64,000 nt of DNA from contig NZ_CP061008.1 in assembly GCF_014490035.1 (NCBI RefSeq), positions 1,922,001 to 1,986,000 on the forward strand, written 5' to 3'. This document shows positions 40,083-48,718 of the stretch, piece after piece. The DNA comes from Achromobacter xylosoxidans (GTDB lineage: Bacteria; Pseudomonadota; Gammaproteobacteria; Burkholderiales; Burkholderiaceae_B). The notes beneath the pieces are model-generated. The model was not told where the DNA came from. It was given only the letters and a program-made list of their open reading frames with translations, and ran no database searches. Position 1 is the stretch's first letter. Every line of letters begins with the position of its first letter. The position numbers were made by a program, and so were the translations under genes.

Positions 40083-40871
40083 ATGAAGCTGCGCCACCAC
40101 TCTACGATTCGTGAGGGCGTGGATTTCTACGGCCAGGTTCAGAGGCAGCTGCCATATGCGACAGCCTTGGCCTTGAATCGGGTCGGGCAACACGTCCTCG
40201 ATGCGCTGGCGCAGGTCACCGCAGAGGTCTTTGATCGCCCGACCCCGTACACGATGCGGGCGTTGCGACTTGTCCGGGCCACCAAAGACAATCTGGTGGC
40301 CACGGTCGATTACCGCGACGCCGCCGGCAAGGGAATTTCCGCCGACAAGTATCTGCCGCCCCAGGTTCTAGGCGGTGGGCGCAGGCTGAAGCGGTCCGAG
40401 CGCGCACTTGCCAGAGTAGGGCTTCCGACGGGGGCGTTTACGGTGCCGGCCGCAGCGGCGGAAATGGATGCCTACGGCAACATGTCGCGCGGCCAAGTCG
40501 TGCGCCTGTTGTCGTATCTGCAGGCGTTCGGCGAGCAAGGCTACAGGGCGAACTCCACGCCGCGCAGCCGCGCACGCACTGCAAAGGTGGGGCGGTCGCC
40601 TGAAGGCTACAGGCGCATCAACGGCGTGCAGTACTTCGTTTCCCGCGGCAAGGGGTCCATGTCCGGAAATCGTGAGCAGCATCTGCCTGCTGGTGTATGG
40701 CGGAAGACCGGAACGCACGGAGCGGACGTAAAGCCGGTCCTGCTTGCGCTGGCCCAGCCGACCTATACGCAGCGATTCCCCTTCTACGAAACGGCAGAGG
40801 CGGTCTATAGCGAACGCTACGACGCCGAATTTTCCACCGCCTTAGATCTGGCCCTGTCCACCGCAAGATGA
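40083..40871 (+). CDS. Conserved phage virion-type protein
   Basis: This 262-residue protein resembles proteins placed before or within tail gene blocks in lambda-like prophages: a helical N-terminus (GVDFYGQVQRQLPYATALALNRVGQHVLDAL), then VFDRPTPYTMRALRLVRATKDNLVATVDYRD. The PT.YT...L.... TK..L.A.V pattern is shared by minor tail protein families. The gene overlaps the terminase small subunit start by 4 bp. Exact role unknown. Confidence 0.65.
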   Translation: MKLRHHSTIREGVDFYGQVQRQLPYATALALNRVGQHVLDALAQVTAEVFDRPTPYTMRALRLVRATKDNLVATVDYRDAAGKGISADKYLPPQVLGGGRRLKRSERALARVGLPTGAFTVPAAAAEMDAYGNMSRGQVVRLLSYLQAFGEQGYRANSTPRSRARTAKVGRSPEGYRRINGVQYFVSRGKGSMSGNREQHLPAGVWRKTGTHGADVKPVLLALAQPTYTQRFPFYETAEAVYSERYDAEFSTALDLALSTAR

Positions 40872-41365
40872 TCGACCTTGACAAGAAGACGACCCAGGCC
40901 CGGTTCGGGCAACTGGTCGGGATCACGCAGCCTGCCGTCAGCGGCTTGCTCATGCGTGGCGTCATGGTCGCGGGCGATACGCTGGGAAACTGGCTGCTGT
41001 CCTACTGTGGGCACATTCGAGACATAGCGGCAGGGCGCCAGGCCGGCGAGGAAACAAGAACGCTCGATCCTGCGGAGGAAAAGGCGCGACTATATGCGGC
41101 ACAGGCCGACAGAATCGAGATGGAGAACTCGGTTGCCCGCGGCGAGCTTGCGCCCGTCAGCGTGCTGGAGGAGGTCTTGACTCGGGCGGGCACGAAGGTA
41201 AGCGCGGCTATGGATGCTATTCCCACGGCACTGAAGCGCCGGCTGCCGAATCTGACTGATGCGGATCTGACGATTGTGCGCCGCGAGCTTGCAAGGGCTC
41301 GCAACGCAATTGCATCCCTGTCGCTGGAGGATCTGGAGGCTGACGAAGAGAACGAGGGTGAGTAA
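40868..41365 (+). CDS. Terminase small subunit (Nu1-like)
   Basis: This 165-residue protein has an N-terminal HTH (TTQARFGQLVGITQPAVSGLLMRGV), then a helical dimerisation region and an acidic C-terminus (LEDLEADEENEGE). It recognises cos and recruits the large subunit. It starts 4 bp inside the previous gene and is coupled to the large subunit by ATG/TAATG overlap. Confidence 0.88.
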   Translation: MIDLDKKTTQARFGQLVGITQPAVSGLLMRGVMVAGDTLGNWLLSYCGHIRDIAAGRQAGEETRTLDPAEEKARLYAAQADRIEMENSVARGELAPVSVLEEVLTRAGTKVSAAMDAIPTALKRRLPNLTDADLTIVRRELARARNAIASLSLEDLEADEENEGE

Positions 41366-43431
41366 TGCTCATAGAGTCCAATCGCGCCGCGGTCGCGCGC
41401 GCGCTGCGACGTGGGCTTGCAACCTTCGCCACTCCCGAGCCAATGACGTTGCGGGAGTGGGCCGAGCGCAACTTTTATCTTTCGGCCGAATCGTCGTATG
41501 TCGAACAGCGTTGGGAGGCTTGGCCGTTTCAGCGTGCCATCCTTGCCTGCGTTGGTAGCGACGATGTGCACGAGGTTGACGTAATCAAGTCGGCCCGCGT
41601 CGGTTACACGAAGATCCTGCTGGCGGCCATTGGGTACTTCGCGGAGCATAAGCGGCGCAATCAGGCGCTTTGGCAGCCCACGGACAGCGCCCGTGACGAG
41701 TTCGTCAAGACCGAACTGGAACCGATGCTGCGCGACGTGACGGCGATGCATCCGATCTTTCCGACTCGCCTGGCGCGTCACAAGGACAACACGCTCCTGG
41801 TTAAGAAATTCCGTGGCAGCGTGCTGCACCTTCGCGGCGGTCGTTCGGGCGACAACTACCGACGGCTGTCTATCGGTGTCGCATTCTTGGACGAGTTCAG
41901 TTCGTTCGATTCGAACATTGACGGTGAGGGCGACCCCGGCCAGCTGGCGGCCAAGCGTCTGGAGGGCGCCACGTTCCCGAAGATGGTGGTTGGGTCCACG
42001 CCCAAGCTGAAAGAGACCTGCCTGATGGATAAGCGCGCAGCCGGCGCCGATGCGCGATATGACTATCACATCACGTGCCCTCACTGCGACGGGCATCATG
42101 CGCTGACTTGGGGAGGTAAGGACGAACCGCACGGGTTCAAGTGGATCGACGGCGATCCAGAATCGGTGAAGCACTTATGCCCGCACTGTGGTTGCCTTAT
42201 CACCCAGAGCGAGTACCTGGAGGCATCGGAATCTGGATTCTGGTGCGGTTCGGACGGCACCACCATCGACCGCGACGGCGTTTTCCGTAGCGCGGCTGGC
42301 GAGGTAATACCGGCTCATCGGCGCGTCGCTTTCCACGTGTGGACTGCGTACAGCCCAATGGTTAGCTGGGCCAAGCTGGTCCGTGAGTTCCTGGAGGCCT
42401 ACGCCAAGGCAAAGCTGGGCGATGACGAGCCGCTGAAGACCTTCTGGAACACCACCCTGGGCCAGGCCTGGGAGGGCGAGGTCGAGAAGATCGAGGCGGA
42501 CGAGCTGAAGCGGCGCGCCGAGATCGAGGCCTATCGCCTTCCAGGCTTGGCCGAGAACCTCGTTCCTATGGGCTGTTCGTTGTTGCTCGCAGGTTGCGAC
42601 ACCCAGGGCAATCGGGTGGAGGTTGGCGTCTGGGGATTCGGTCGCGGCGGAGAAATGTGGACCGTCGATCACCAGATATTCCACGGGAACCCGGCGGAGG
42701 ACGAGGTCTGGTCCAACGTGGCGGCTTACCTGTTCGAGCGGCGCTTCCAGCATGAAGGCGGCCAGCAGATGAGTATCTACGCCACGGCCATTGACAGCGG
42801 CGGCCACCATTCGAATGCGGTCTACGATTTCGCGCGCCGCAACAAGGCGCGCCGGGTCTTTGCCGTCCGCGGTCGCCCCTTCGGTGAGAAGGCCATCAAG
42901 GATGGCGCCGGCCAGGTGGATATCGACTGGCGAGGGAAGCGGATCAAGAAGGGCGTGATCCTGTGGCACGTCGGCACGAACCTGGCCAAGGATCTGCTGC
43001 ACAGTCGCCTGGCTATCGAGACGCCGGGCCCGGGCTATGTCCACCTTTCGGAGGACTTGTCGGACGAATGGTTCCGGCAGTTCTCAGGCGAAGCGCGGGT
43101 GTCGCGCAAGACGGCGACCGGAGTTCGTACGCTGTGGACGGCGCTGCGCAAGCGCGTCGAAGCACTGGACTGCGCGGTGTATGCGCTATGGGTGGCGGAG
43201 CATCTTGGCCTTTCTCGCAAGTCGGACGCTTGGTGGGATGCCATGGCGGAAAAGCTTGATGCGTTGCCGCCACCGCGGGACGAGGAGGCTGAGGCGCCGC
43301 CGCCGTCAACCACGCGGCCGGCCGCCCCGGCGAAGGCCGCGCCAGTGGCGCCAGCGGCGCGTGCCGGGCCGGCCGTCAAGCCGGCGCGCCGGCGAGTGGC
43401 GGCTTCCAGCTACCTCCGGGGGCGCAGGTAG
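41365..43431 (+). CDS. Terminase large subunit (GpA family)
   Basis: This 688-residue protein has the phage GpA layout: an N-terminal ATPase with KSARVGYTKILL (Walker A-like, about 71-82) and the Walker B-like IGVAFLDEFSSFDS, a Cys cluster (CPHCDGHH, CPHCGC) that likely binds zinc, then the nuclease domain (GCDTQGNRVEVGVWGFG) with acidic residues. The C-terminal tail is Ala/Pro-rich and may contact the portal. It drives DNA packaging. Confidence 0.94.
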   Translation: MLIESNRAAVARALRRGLATFATPEPMTLREWAERNFYLSAESSYVEQRWEAWPFQRAILACVGSDDVHEVDVIKSARVGYTKILLAAIGYFAEHKRRNQALWQPTDSARDEFVKTELEPMLRDVTAMHPIFPTRLARHKDNTLLVKKFRGSVLHLRGGRSGDNYRRLSIGVAFLDEFSSFDSNIDGEGDPGQLAAKRLEGATFPKMVVGSTPKLKETCLMDKRAAGADARYDYHITCPHCDGHHALTWGGKDEPHGFKWIDGDPESVKHLCPHCGCLITQSEYLEASESGFWCGSDGTTIDRDGVFRSAAGEVIPAHRRVAFHVWTAYSPMVSWAKLVREFLEAYAKAKLGDDEPLKTFWNTTLGQAWEGEVEKIEADELKRRAEIEAYRLPGLAENLVPMGCSLLLAGCDTQGNRVEVGVWGFGRGGEMWTVDHQIFHGNPAEDEVWSNVAAYLFERRFQHEGGQQMSIYATAIDSGGHHSNAVYDFARRNKARRVFAVRGRPFGEKAIKDGAGQVDIDWRGKRIKKGVILWHVGTNLAKDLLHSRLAIETPGPGYVHLSEDLSDEWFRQFSGEARVSRKTATGVRTLWTALRKRVEALDCAVYALWVAEHLGLSRKSDAWWDAMAEKLDALPPPRDEEAEAPPPSTTRPAAPAKAAPVAPAARAGPAVKPARRRVAASSYLRGRR

Positions 43432-43462
43432 GCCGCAGAACAGAAACCAATAAGGCAAGGTC

Positions 43463-43669
43463 ATGGCATACACCCAGGCGGACCTGGAACGGCTGGATCG
43501 CGCGATAGCGAACAGCCAATTGGAGGTCCAGTACGACGGCAAGCGCGTGCGTTTCCGCAGCACGGACGAATTGATGCGCGCCCGCGCCCATGTGGAGCGG
43601 GAACTCAGCAAAGGAAAGGGGCGCTCGCGGCAGTTCAGGCTGCGCAACGCCGGCAAGGGGATCCGATGA
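43463..43669 (+). CDS. Head-tail connector gpW
   Basis: This 68-residue gpW family protein reads MAYTQADLERLDRAIANSQLEVQYDGKRVRFRSTDELMRAR. It binds the portal after packaging. It has ribosome site AAGGTC and overlaps the portal start by 4 bp. Size and place match lambda W. Confidence 0.92.
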   Translation: MAYTQADLERLDRAIANSQLEVQYDGKRVRFRSTDELMRARAHVERELSKGKGRSRQFRLRNAGKGIR

Positions 43670-45186
43670 GCTATCTGAAACATCGTGGTTCCAGTCTGCT
43701 TGTGCCTCGTCGCCTTAGCGCGCAGATGAGCAGCAGCTACGAAAGCGGAAGCGCCACGGGCAGCAGGGCCCGAAATTGGAATCCCTCGGGGTCGGGGCCG
43801 AACGCCGCGGCGACGCAGAACCTGGGTCTGCAGCGTCGCCGCGCGCGCGACGCCGTGCGCAATGATCCATGGGCATTGACTGCGACCACACGCTGGGTAT
43901 CCAACGTGGTCGGCACGGGGATCCAGCCGTACCCCAAGCACCCGGACCCCAACGTCCGACGGGCGCTGAAGGAACTGTGGGCCGACTGGGTGCAGGAGGC
44001 CGATGCCGACGGCAGGCTGGACTTCTACGGAATGCAGGCCCTGGCTGTGCGCAGCATCTTCCAGGATGGTGAGACCTTGTTCCGTTTGCGCGCTCGGCGA
44101 CCTCAGGACGGATTGTCCGTACCTCTGCAATTGCAGCAGATGGAGGGGGACCAGCTGCCGGTCGAGCGGTCGCTTACCCTGCCGAACGGCGGCGAGATCG
44201 TGAATGGCGTGGAGTTCGATGCTATCGGGCGGCGCACTGCCTATCACATGTGGCGTCATCATCCTGGCGAATTCGGCCGAAACGCGGCTGGGCAGGATAC
44301 GGTCAGGGTGCCAGCCGAGCAGGTCATCCACGCCTATCCAATGTTGCGGCCCGGGCAGGTACGGGGGGTGACTGCTCTGGCTACCGTCCTGCTCCGCTTG
44401 AAGTCCATCGACAACTTGGACGACGCTGTCATGTACCGGCAGGAGGTGGCAAACCTCTTCGCGGGCTTCATCACCAAACCGGATCCCGATGCCGATCCGA
44501 ATAACCCTCTTACGGGCGAGGCGGACGGTTATGAGTTCGATGACGACGGCACGCCGCTCGTCTCCATGGAGCCGGGCACGATGCAGGAGCTGGCACCAGG
44601 TGAAGAGGTGACATTCTCCAGTCCGCCAGATGCCGGCAACAACTACGAGGGATTTATGCGGCAGCAGTTGATGGGGGCGTTTGCCTCTGTCGGCGTGCCT
44701 TATGAAATCGCAACAGGCGACCTGCGCGGTATCAGCGATCGAACGCTGCGGGTGGTGGTCAACGAGTTTCACCGGCTCATCGAGCAATACCAATGGCACT
44801 GCGTGATCCATCAGCTCTGCCGCCCCGTCTGGAATGCCTGGATCGACGCCCTGGCGCTTTCCGGCACCTTCCCCATGCCGGATTTCCACCGCCGCCGCCG
44901 TGAATGGTTGCGCGTGCTGTGGGTGCCCCAGGGATGGCCGTACTTCAACCCCGTGCAGGACGCGCAGGCCGACAAGGAGTCGGTGCGAAGCGGCTTTTCC
45001 AGCCGGTCGTCAATCATCCTCAGGAAGGGCGACGATCCAGACCACATTGCGGCGGAGATTCGCGCCGACAACGAAACGGCCGACGCCGAGGGCTTTGTGT
45101 TCGATAGCGATCCTCGGCATACGACCAGCGCCGGTAAGGCGACGGGATCAGAAGGGGGCGGCAGCCCCGACCCTCTCAATCAATGA
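43666..45186 (+). CDS. Portal protein (lambda gpB family)
   Basis: This 506-residue protein has the motifs of the lambda portal family: RRRARDAVRNDPWALTATTRWVSNVVGTGIQP, GRLDFYGMQALAVRSIFQDGETLFR, and YEGFMRQQLMGAFASVGVPYEIATGDLRGISDRTLR. It forms the dodecameric DNA channel. It overlaps the next gene's upstream start by 4 bp. Confidence 0.95.
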   Translation: MSYLKHRGSSLLVPRRLSAQMSSSYESGSATGSRARNWNPSGSGPNAAATQNLGLQRRRARDAVRNDPWALTATTRWVSNVVGTGIQPYPKHPDPNVRRALKELWADWVQEADADGRLDFYGMQALAVRSIFQDGETLFRLRARRPQDGLSVPLQLQQMEGDQLPVERSLTLPNGGEIVNGVEFDAIGRRTAYHMWRHHPGEFGRNAAGQDTVRVPAEQVIHAYPMLRPGQVRGVTALATVLLRLKSIDNLDDAVMYRQEVANLFAGFITKPDPDADPNNPLTGEADGYEFDDDGTPLVSMEPGTMQELAPGEEVTFSSPPDAGNNYEGFMRQQLMGAFASVGVPYEIATGDLRGISDRTLRVVVNEFHRLIEQYQWHCVIHQLCRPVWNAWIDALALSGTFPMPDFHRRRREWLRVLWVPQGWPYFNPVQDAQADKESVRSGFSSRSSIILRKGDDPDHIAAEIRADNETADAEGFVFDSDPRHTTSAGKATGSEGGGSPDPLNQ

Positions 45187-45197
45187 ATGGAGCCAAT

Positions 45198-46292
45198 ATG
45201 GCAAAGAAGGCTTGGTATTCGATCAGCGTCAATGCGCAGGCGGATAAGCCCGTGGTCGAGATTCGCATTTATGGCGAAATTGGGTTCTGGGGAACTACGG
45301 CTGAAGCGTTCGTCGCAGAACTGGACGCAGCAGCGGCAGGTGGTGCCGACATCTTGGTGTCGCTGAACAGCCCAGGGGGCGACGTTTTCGACGCGTTTGC
45401 AATCTACAACGCGCTTCATCGGTACGCCGGTCGGGTAACCACGCGAGTGGACGGCGTCGCCGCCTCCGCGGCCTCATTGATCGCGATGGCCGGCAAGCCA
45501 ACGATCATGCCCGAGAATACGCAGATGATGATCCACAACGCTTGGATCATCACTGGTGGTACGGCCGAGGATCTGCGCACCACTGCAGAAATGATGGATC
45601 GGATCCGAGACGGCGTGGTGGCAGCCTACTCCCGTAAGAGTGGACTGGACAGTGACAAGATCATCGAAATGATGGACGCGACCACGTGGATGTCTGCGCT
45701 CGAGGCGCAGGCGTTGGGATTTTGCGACCTGATCGAGGAGCCCGTGCGTCTGCAGATGTCGGATAGTGCGGCTGCCGTGCTGCAAAAGCACAAGAATCTG
45801 CCTGACGACGTGAAAGCTATGCTCAAGTCCCTGGAAGAGAGCGACCCCGAGCCCGCGCCGAATCCGAAGCCCGGGCCCGAGCCCGAGCCCGAGCCCGAGC
45901 CGTCCCCGGCTGCTCCGGCGGATGCGCCGACGGCATCTGCGCTGGCCGCCCGTGTCTATGCGTCCTGCCGGCAAGAGGGGATTGCGGATCTGGCGGAAGG
46001 TGTGCTGCTCAGCGGTGCGCTGGATAGTCTTGAACTGGCGGATCAACGGATCACGCAAGCCAAAGAGATCGCCGGCATCTGCTTGGCAGCAAAGCTGCCT
46101 GAGAAGGCTGCCGCTTTCGTGTCTGCGGGCCTCACGGTAGACCAGGCGCGTGCGCGCCTGTTCGAGCATGTCGTGGCCGATGCGGGCGACTCTATCAATA
46201 ACCGACCTCCCACCAATTCATCGGCCCAGAAGCAGAGCGGGCCGAATCCCCAGGCGATCTACGCCAAACGAAAAGCCCTCTCTGCCCACTAG
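45198..46292 (+). CDS. ClpP-type head maturation protease (gpC-like)
   Basis: The protein has 364 residues from ATG 45198 (GGAG 5 bp upstream; ATG 45183 is an alternative). The ClpP fold has strand pairs, NSPGGDVFDAFAIYNAL, nucleophile Ser in GVAASAASLIAMAG, His in MMIHNAW and an acidic residue in the following helix. A Pro-Glu repeat linker (about 220-245) separates it from a C-terminal helical domain that may serve as scaffold, as Nu3 does in lambda. It processes scaffold and capsid precursors. Confidence 0.92.
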   Translation: MAKKAWYSISVNAQADKPVVEIRIYGEIGFWGTTAEAFVAELDAAAAGGADILVSLNSPGGDVFDAFAIYNALHRYAGRVTTRVDGVAASAASLIAMAGKPTIMPENTQMMIHNAWIITGGTAEDLRTTAEMMDRIRDGVVAAYSRKSGLDSDKIIEMMDATTWMSALEAQALGFCDLIEEPVRLQMSDSAAAVLQKHKNLPDDVKAMLKSLEESDPEPAPNPKPGPEPEPEPEPSPAAPADAPTASALAARVYASCRQEGIADLAEGVLLSGALDSLELADQRITQAKEIAGICLAAKLPEKAAAFVSAGLTVDQARARLFEHVVADAGDSINNRPPTNSSAQKQSGPNPQAIYAKRKALSAH

Positions 46293-46303
46293 GAGTCAGC
46301 ACC

Positions 46304-46654
46304 ATGCCTTTCATCCATCAACAGGCCAGAACGGCCGATTTCATCCTCTCCGAAGCCAACGGCCAGCGTTCGCGCGAAAACGCAATCTTGGCTGCCACCC
46401 TCGTCGCCCTGGCTGCAGGGCAATTGCTCACGCTGGGCGACGACGGCAAATATGCCGCCTACGCCGGCCCGGGGGCGGACCCCGGCGCGCCGATCACCGC
46501 CGACGCCGTGCTGTACGGCAATGCCCCGGTGTCCGACGATGATCAGCAGATCGTCGTCATCGCGCGTGACGCGGAACTGGCGGGCGTGCTGCTTGTCGGC
46601 TTGGATGCGCCGGCGCGCGTTGCCCTGCAGTCGGCTGGCATCATCGTCCGCTGA
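46304..46654 (+). CDS. Head decoration protein (gpD-like)
   Basis: This 116-residue protein is of the lambda gpD family, with ILAATLVALAAGQLLTLGDDGKYAAYAG and AVLYGNAPVSDDDQQIVVIARDAELAGVLLVGLD. It trimerises on the expanded capsid. It lies 11 bp after the protease gene. Confidence 0.9.
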   Translation: MPFIHQQARTADFILSEANGQRSRENAILAATLVALAAGQLLTLGDDGKYAAYAGPGADPGAPITADAVLYGNAPVSDDDQQIVVIARDAELAGVLLVGLDAPARVALQSAGIIVR

Positions 46655-46689
46655 TCCCACCAACACAACTCCATCTATCCAACATTCGC

Positions 46690-46712
46690 GGTCGCCTCCG
46701 GGCGGCCGTTTC
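46690..46712 (+). terminator. Terminator-like hairpin before the capsid gene
   Basis: GGTCGCC/GGCGGCC (46690-46696 and 46701-46707, one G.T pair) around TCCG, followed by GTTTCTATTTC and the ribosome site TGGAGCC. It may attenuate or process the late transcript between gpD and gpE. Confidence 0.55.
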
Positions 46713-46729
46713 TATTTCTGGAGCCTGAC

Positions 46730-47731
46730 ATGGCCGATATCAATATCTTCCAAGACGAGAAATTCACGGTTTCCGCCTTGACCGCCGCCATCAACGAGCT
46801 GGAGAGCATCCCGGGCCGCATCGGCAAGCTCGGCCTTTACTCGGAAGAGGGCGTTTCCTCCACCGTGGTGCAAATCGAATACGACGGCCAGACACTGGGT
46901 TTGGTGTCCGCCAAGCCCCGTGGTGGTGTCGGTCAATCGGTCGTCCTGACCGGCCGCAAGCTGATTCCGTTCAACACCGTGCACTTGCCGCAACGTTCCA
47001 CGATGCTGGCCGACGAAATCCAGGGCATCCGCGCGTTCGGGAGCCAATCGGAGCTGGAATCGGCCGAGGCGCGGGTTGCCAAGTACCAGAGGAAGCATCG
47101 CCAGCAACTCGATCTAACGCACGAATATCAGCGCGTGGGCGGCATCAAGGGGCAGATCCTGGATGCCGACGGCACTTCGGTGTTGCTCGACGTTTACCAT
47201 TCCTTCGGCATCGTCCAGCAGGAATTCCCGATGGAACTCACGAGCGCAACCACCCTCGTTCGCCAGAAATCGGACGACGTCGTGGATCTGGTCGAGGATG
47301 CCCTGGGCGCCACCCCAGCCAGCGGCGTTCGCGCGCTGTGCGGCAAGGACTTCTGGAAGACGCTGATCAACCACAAGAGCGTACGCGAGACGTACCTGAA
47401 TACCGCGCAAGCAGCCGAACTGCGGGGCAAACCGGCCGACTCCTTCGAGATCGGCGGCATTACCTACGAACGCTACCGCGGCAAGCTGGGGGGCGCTCCC
47501 TTCATCGGCGACGAGGAGGCTTACGCCTTTCCCGATGGCGTGTCCGATTTCTTCATCACGCGCTTCGCGCCGGCCGACTATATGGAAACGGTCAACACCG
47601 ATGGCCTGCCGTATTACACGCGGGTCGAGCCGTTGCCGTTCGGGAAGGGACTTGAGATCGAAAGCCAGTCCAATCCGCTGCATCTGCCGACGCGGCCCAA
47701 GGCCATCATCAAACTGAAGATGGGCACCTGA
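46730..47731 (+). CDS. Major capsid protein (gpE family)
   Basis: This 333-residue protein resembles the phage major capsid E family: IFQDEKFTVSALTAAINELESIPGRIGKLGLY, later HEYQRVGGIKGQILDADGTSVLLDVYHSFGI and ITYERYRGKLGGAPFIGDEEAYAFPDGVSDFFITRFAPADYMETVNT. The ribosome site GGAGCC follows a terminator-like hairpin. It builds the icosahedral shell. Confidence 0.94.
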   Translation: MADINIFQDEKFTVSALTAAINELESIPGRIGKLGLYSEEGVSSTVVQIEYDGQTLGLVSAKPRGGVGQSVVLTGRKLIPFNTVHLPQRSTMLADEIQGIRAFGSQSELESAEARVAKYQRKHRQQLDLTHEYQRVGGIKGQILDADGTSVLLDVYHSFGIVQQEFPMELTSATTLVRQKSDDVVDLVEDALGATPASGVRALCGKDFWKTLINHKSVRETYLNTAQAAELRGKPADSFEIGGITYERYRGKLGGAPFIGDEEAYAFPDGVSDFFITRFAPADYMETVNTDGLPYYTRVEPLPFGKGLEIESQSNPLHLPTRPKAIIKLKMGT

Positions 47732-47735
47732 AGCC

Positions 47736-48041
47736 ATGGAATGGGATAACTCCGTGTTCGACGAAGCCTTCGATGCGGTGGGTCTGCGCGAGCCGGCGTT
47801 GCTGCTGGATACGGAGCCTCCCGTCCCATTCAAGGTTCGGTTCGACCGCCCGCAGGTCATCGACGAAGGGGACCTGGTGCACTCGACCGACTACGAGATC
47901 GAGTACACCACCGCCGACGTCCCCGACCTTGCGTACCAAAGTCAGGTGGAAATCGGGGGCGTCCGGTACCGAGTCCGCCAGGAGCCGACCGCGGTAGGCG
48001 ACGGCTTCTGGTCGCGCGCGATGCTGGAGCAGCTTCCATGA
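47736..48041 (+). CDS. Head-tail joining protein (gpFII-like)
   Basis: This 101-residue beta-rich protein has the pattern of the lambda FII/Gifsy-type joining proteins: EWDNSVFDEAFDAVG, then EIEYTTADVPDLAYQSQVEIGGVRYRVRQEP and a short terminus. It follows the capsid by 4 bp and overlaps the next gene by 4 bp. Confidence 0.8.
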   Translation: MEWDNSVFDEAFDAVGLREPALLLDTEPPVPFKVRFDRPQVIDEGDLVHSTDYEIEYTTADVPDLAYQSQVEIGGVRYRVRQEPTAVGDGFWSRAMLEQLP

Positions 48042-48457
48042 CCACGCTGGCAATGCAATACGTGGTGGACCTCCGTGCCGCCCTCAAGGCGGCGCCCGGA
48101 TTCCCCGCCGAAGTCGAGGCATCGCCTGTACGGGCAATCGCCAGAGAGGATCCGATGGTGATCTCCGTGCAGTTGGGCGGGGAGTCGGTGGAGAGCATTC
48201 ACCCGCCGCGCGCCACCCGCGTACGTGAAATCCATGTCCTCGTTCACACAGCAGGCGATGACCATCAGGCCTTCGCAGAGGCGGTGTTCGAGCAGGCCCA
48301 CCCCGTCGTTATGGCATACGCCGGCCCCAACGTGGTCGAGGTTGCCGAGTTCGGGACCGATGAGCCCAAGTACGTCAATGGCGACCTGCGGCGGCAGATT
48401 GTGAACAAGCGCTACCGCATCACCTACCAAACCGATGAGCACTCCCTAAGCGCCTGA
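48038..48457 (+). CDS. Tail terminator protein (gpU-like)
   Basis: This 139-residue protein sits in the gpU position, with MQYVVDLRAALKAAPGF, REIHVLVHTAGDDHQAFAEAVFEQAHPVVM and LRRQIVNKRYRITYQT. The general alpha/beta pattern and order fit the phage minor tail U family that caps the tail tube and connects it to the head. Confidence 0.78.
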   Translation: MTTLAMQYVVDLRAALKAAPGFPAEVEASPVRAIAREDPMVISVQLGGESVESIHPPRATRVREIHVLVHTAGDDHQAFAEAVFEQAHPVVMAYAGPNVVEVAEFGTDEPKYVNGDLRRQIVNKRYRITYQTDEHSLSA

Positions 48458-48472
48458 ACTATCGGAGAAAGC

Positions 48473-48664
48473 ATGAACAAAGAAAGGAAATCAGTCGCCG
48501 ACGATCCGGTGAGTACCGATATCGCCCAGCCTGCGCAGGCGGTGACCGGGCCCCAGATCGATGAACACCATGGCCGCGGCGGGAGCTATCTCCGTGATTC
48601 GGCTACCGGCGAGCGAATTCTGATCGAGCGGACCGAACCCTGCTCAGGCTGCCAGGCCCGATAG
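48473..48664 (+). CDS. Small hypothetical tail-region protein
   Basis: This 63-residue acidic, disordered-looking protein ends with SGERILIERTEPCSGCQAR-type text (CSGC motif). Its ribosome site CGGAGAAAG is good. Small proteins like it are often found between gpU and gpV; function unknown. Confidence 0.6.
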   Translation: MNKERKSVADDPVSTDIAQPAQAVTGPQIDEHHGRGGSYLRDSATGERILIERTEPCSGCQAR

Positions 48665-48684
48665 GGCCGTCTCGCTATCAATCT

Positions 48685-48706
48685 GGCCCTTATTGGGCCT
48701 TCATTC
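48685..48706 (+). terminator. Terminator-like hairpin before the tail tube gene
   Basis: GGCCC/GGGCC (48685-48689 and 48695-48699) around TTATT, then TTCATTC and the ribosome site TGGAGCC. Same layout as before gpE and gpG. Confidence 0.5.
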
Positions 48707-48718
48707 TTGGAGCCCATG

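Noticed and set aside
39993..40193. Leftward 66-codon frame before the terminase region
   Set aside because: No ribosome site and it overlaps the start of a real rightward gene.
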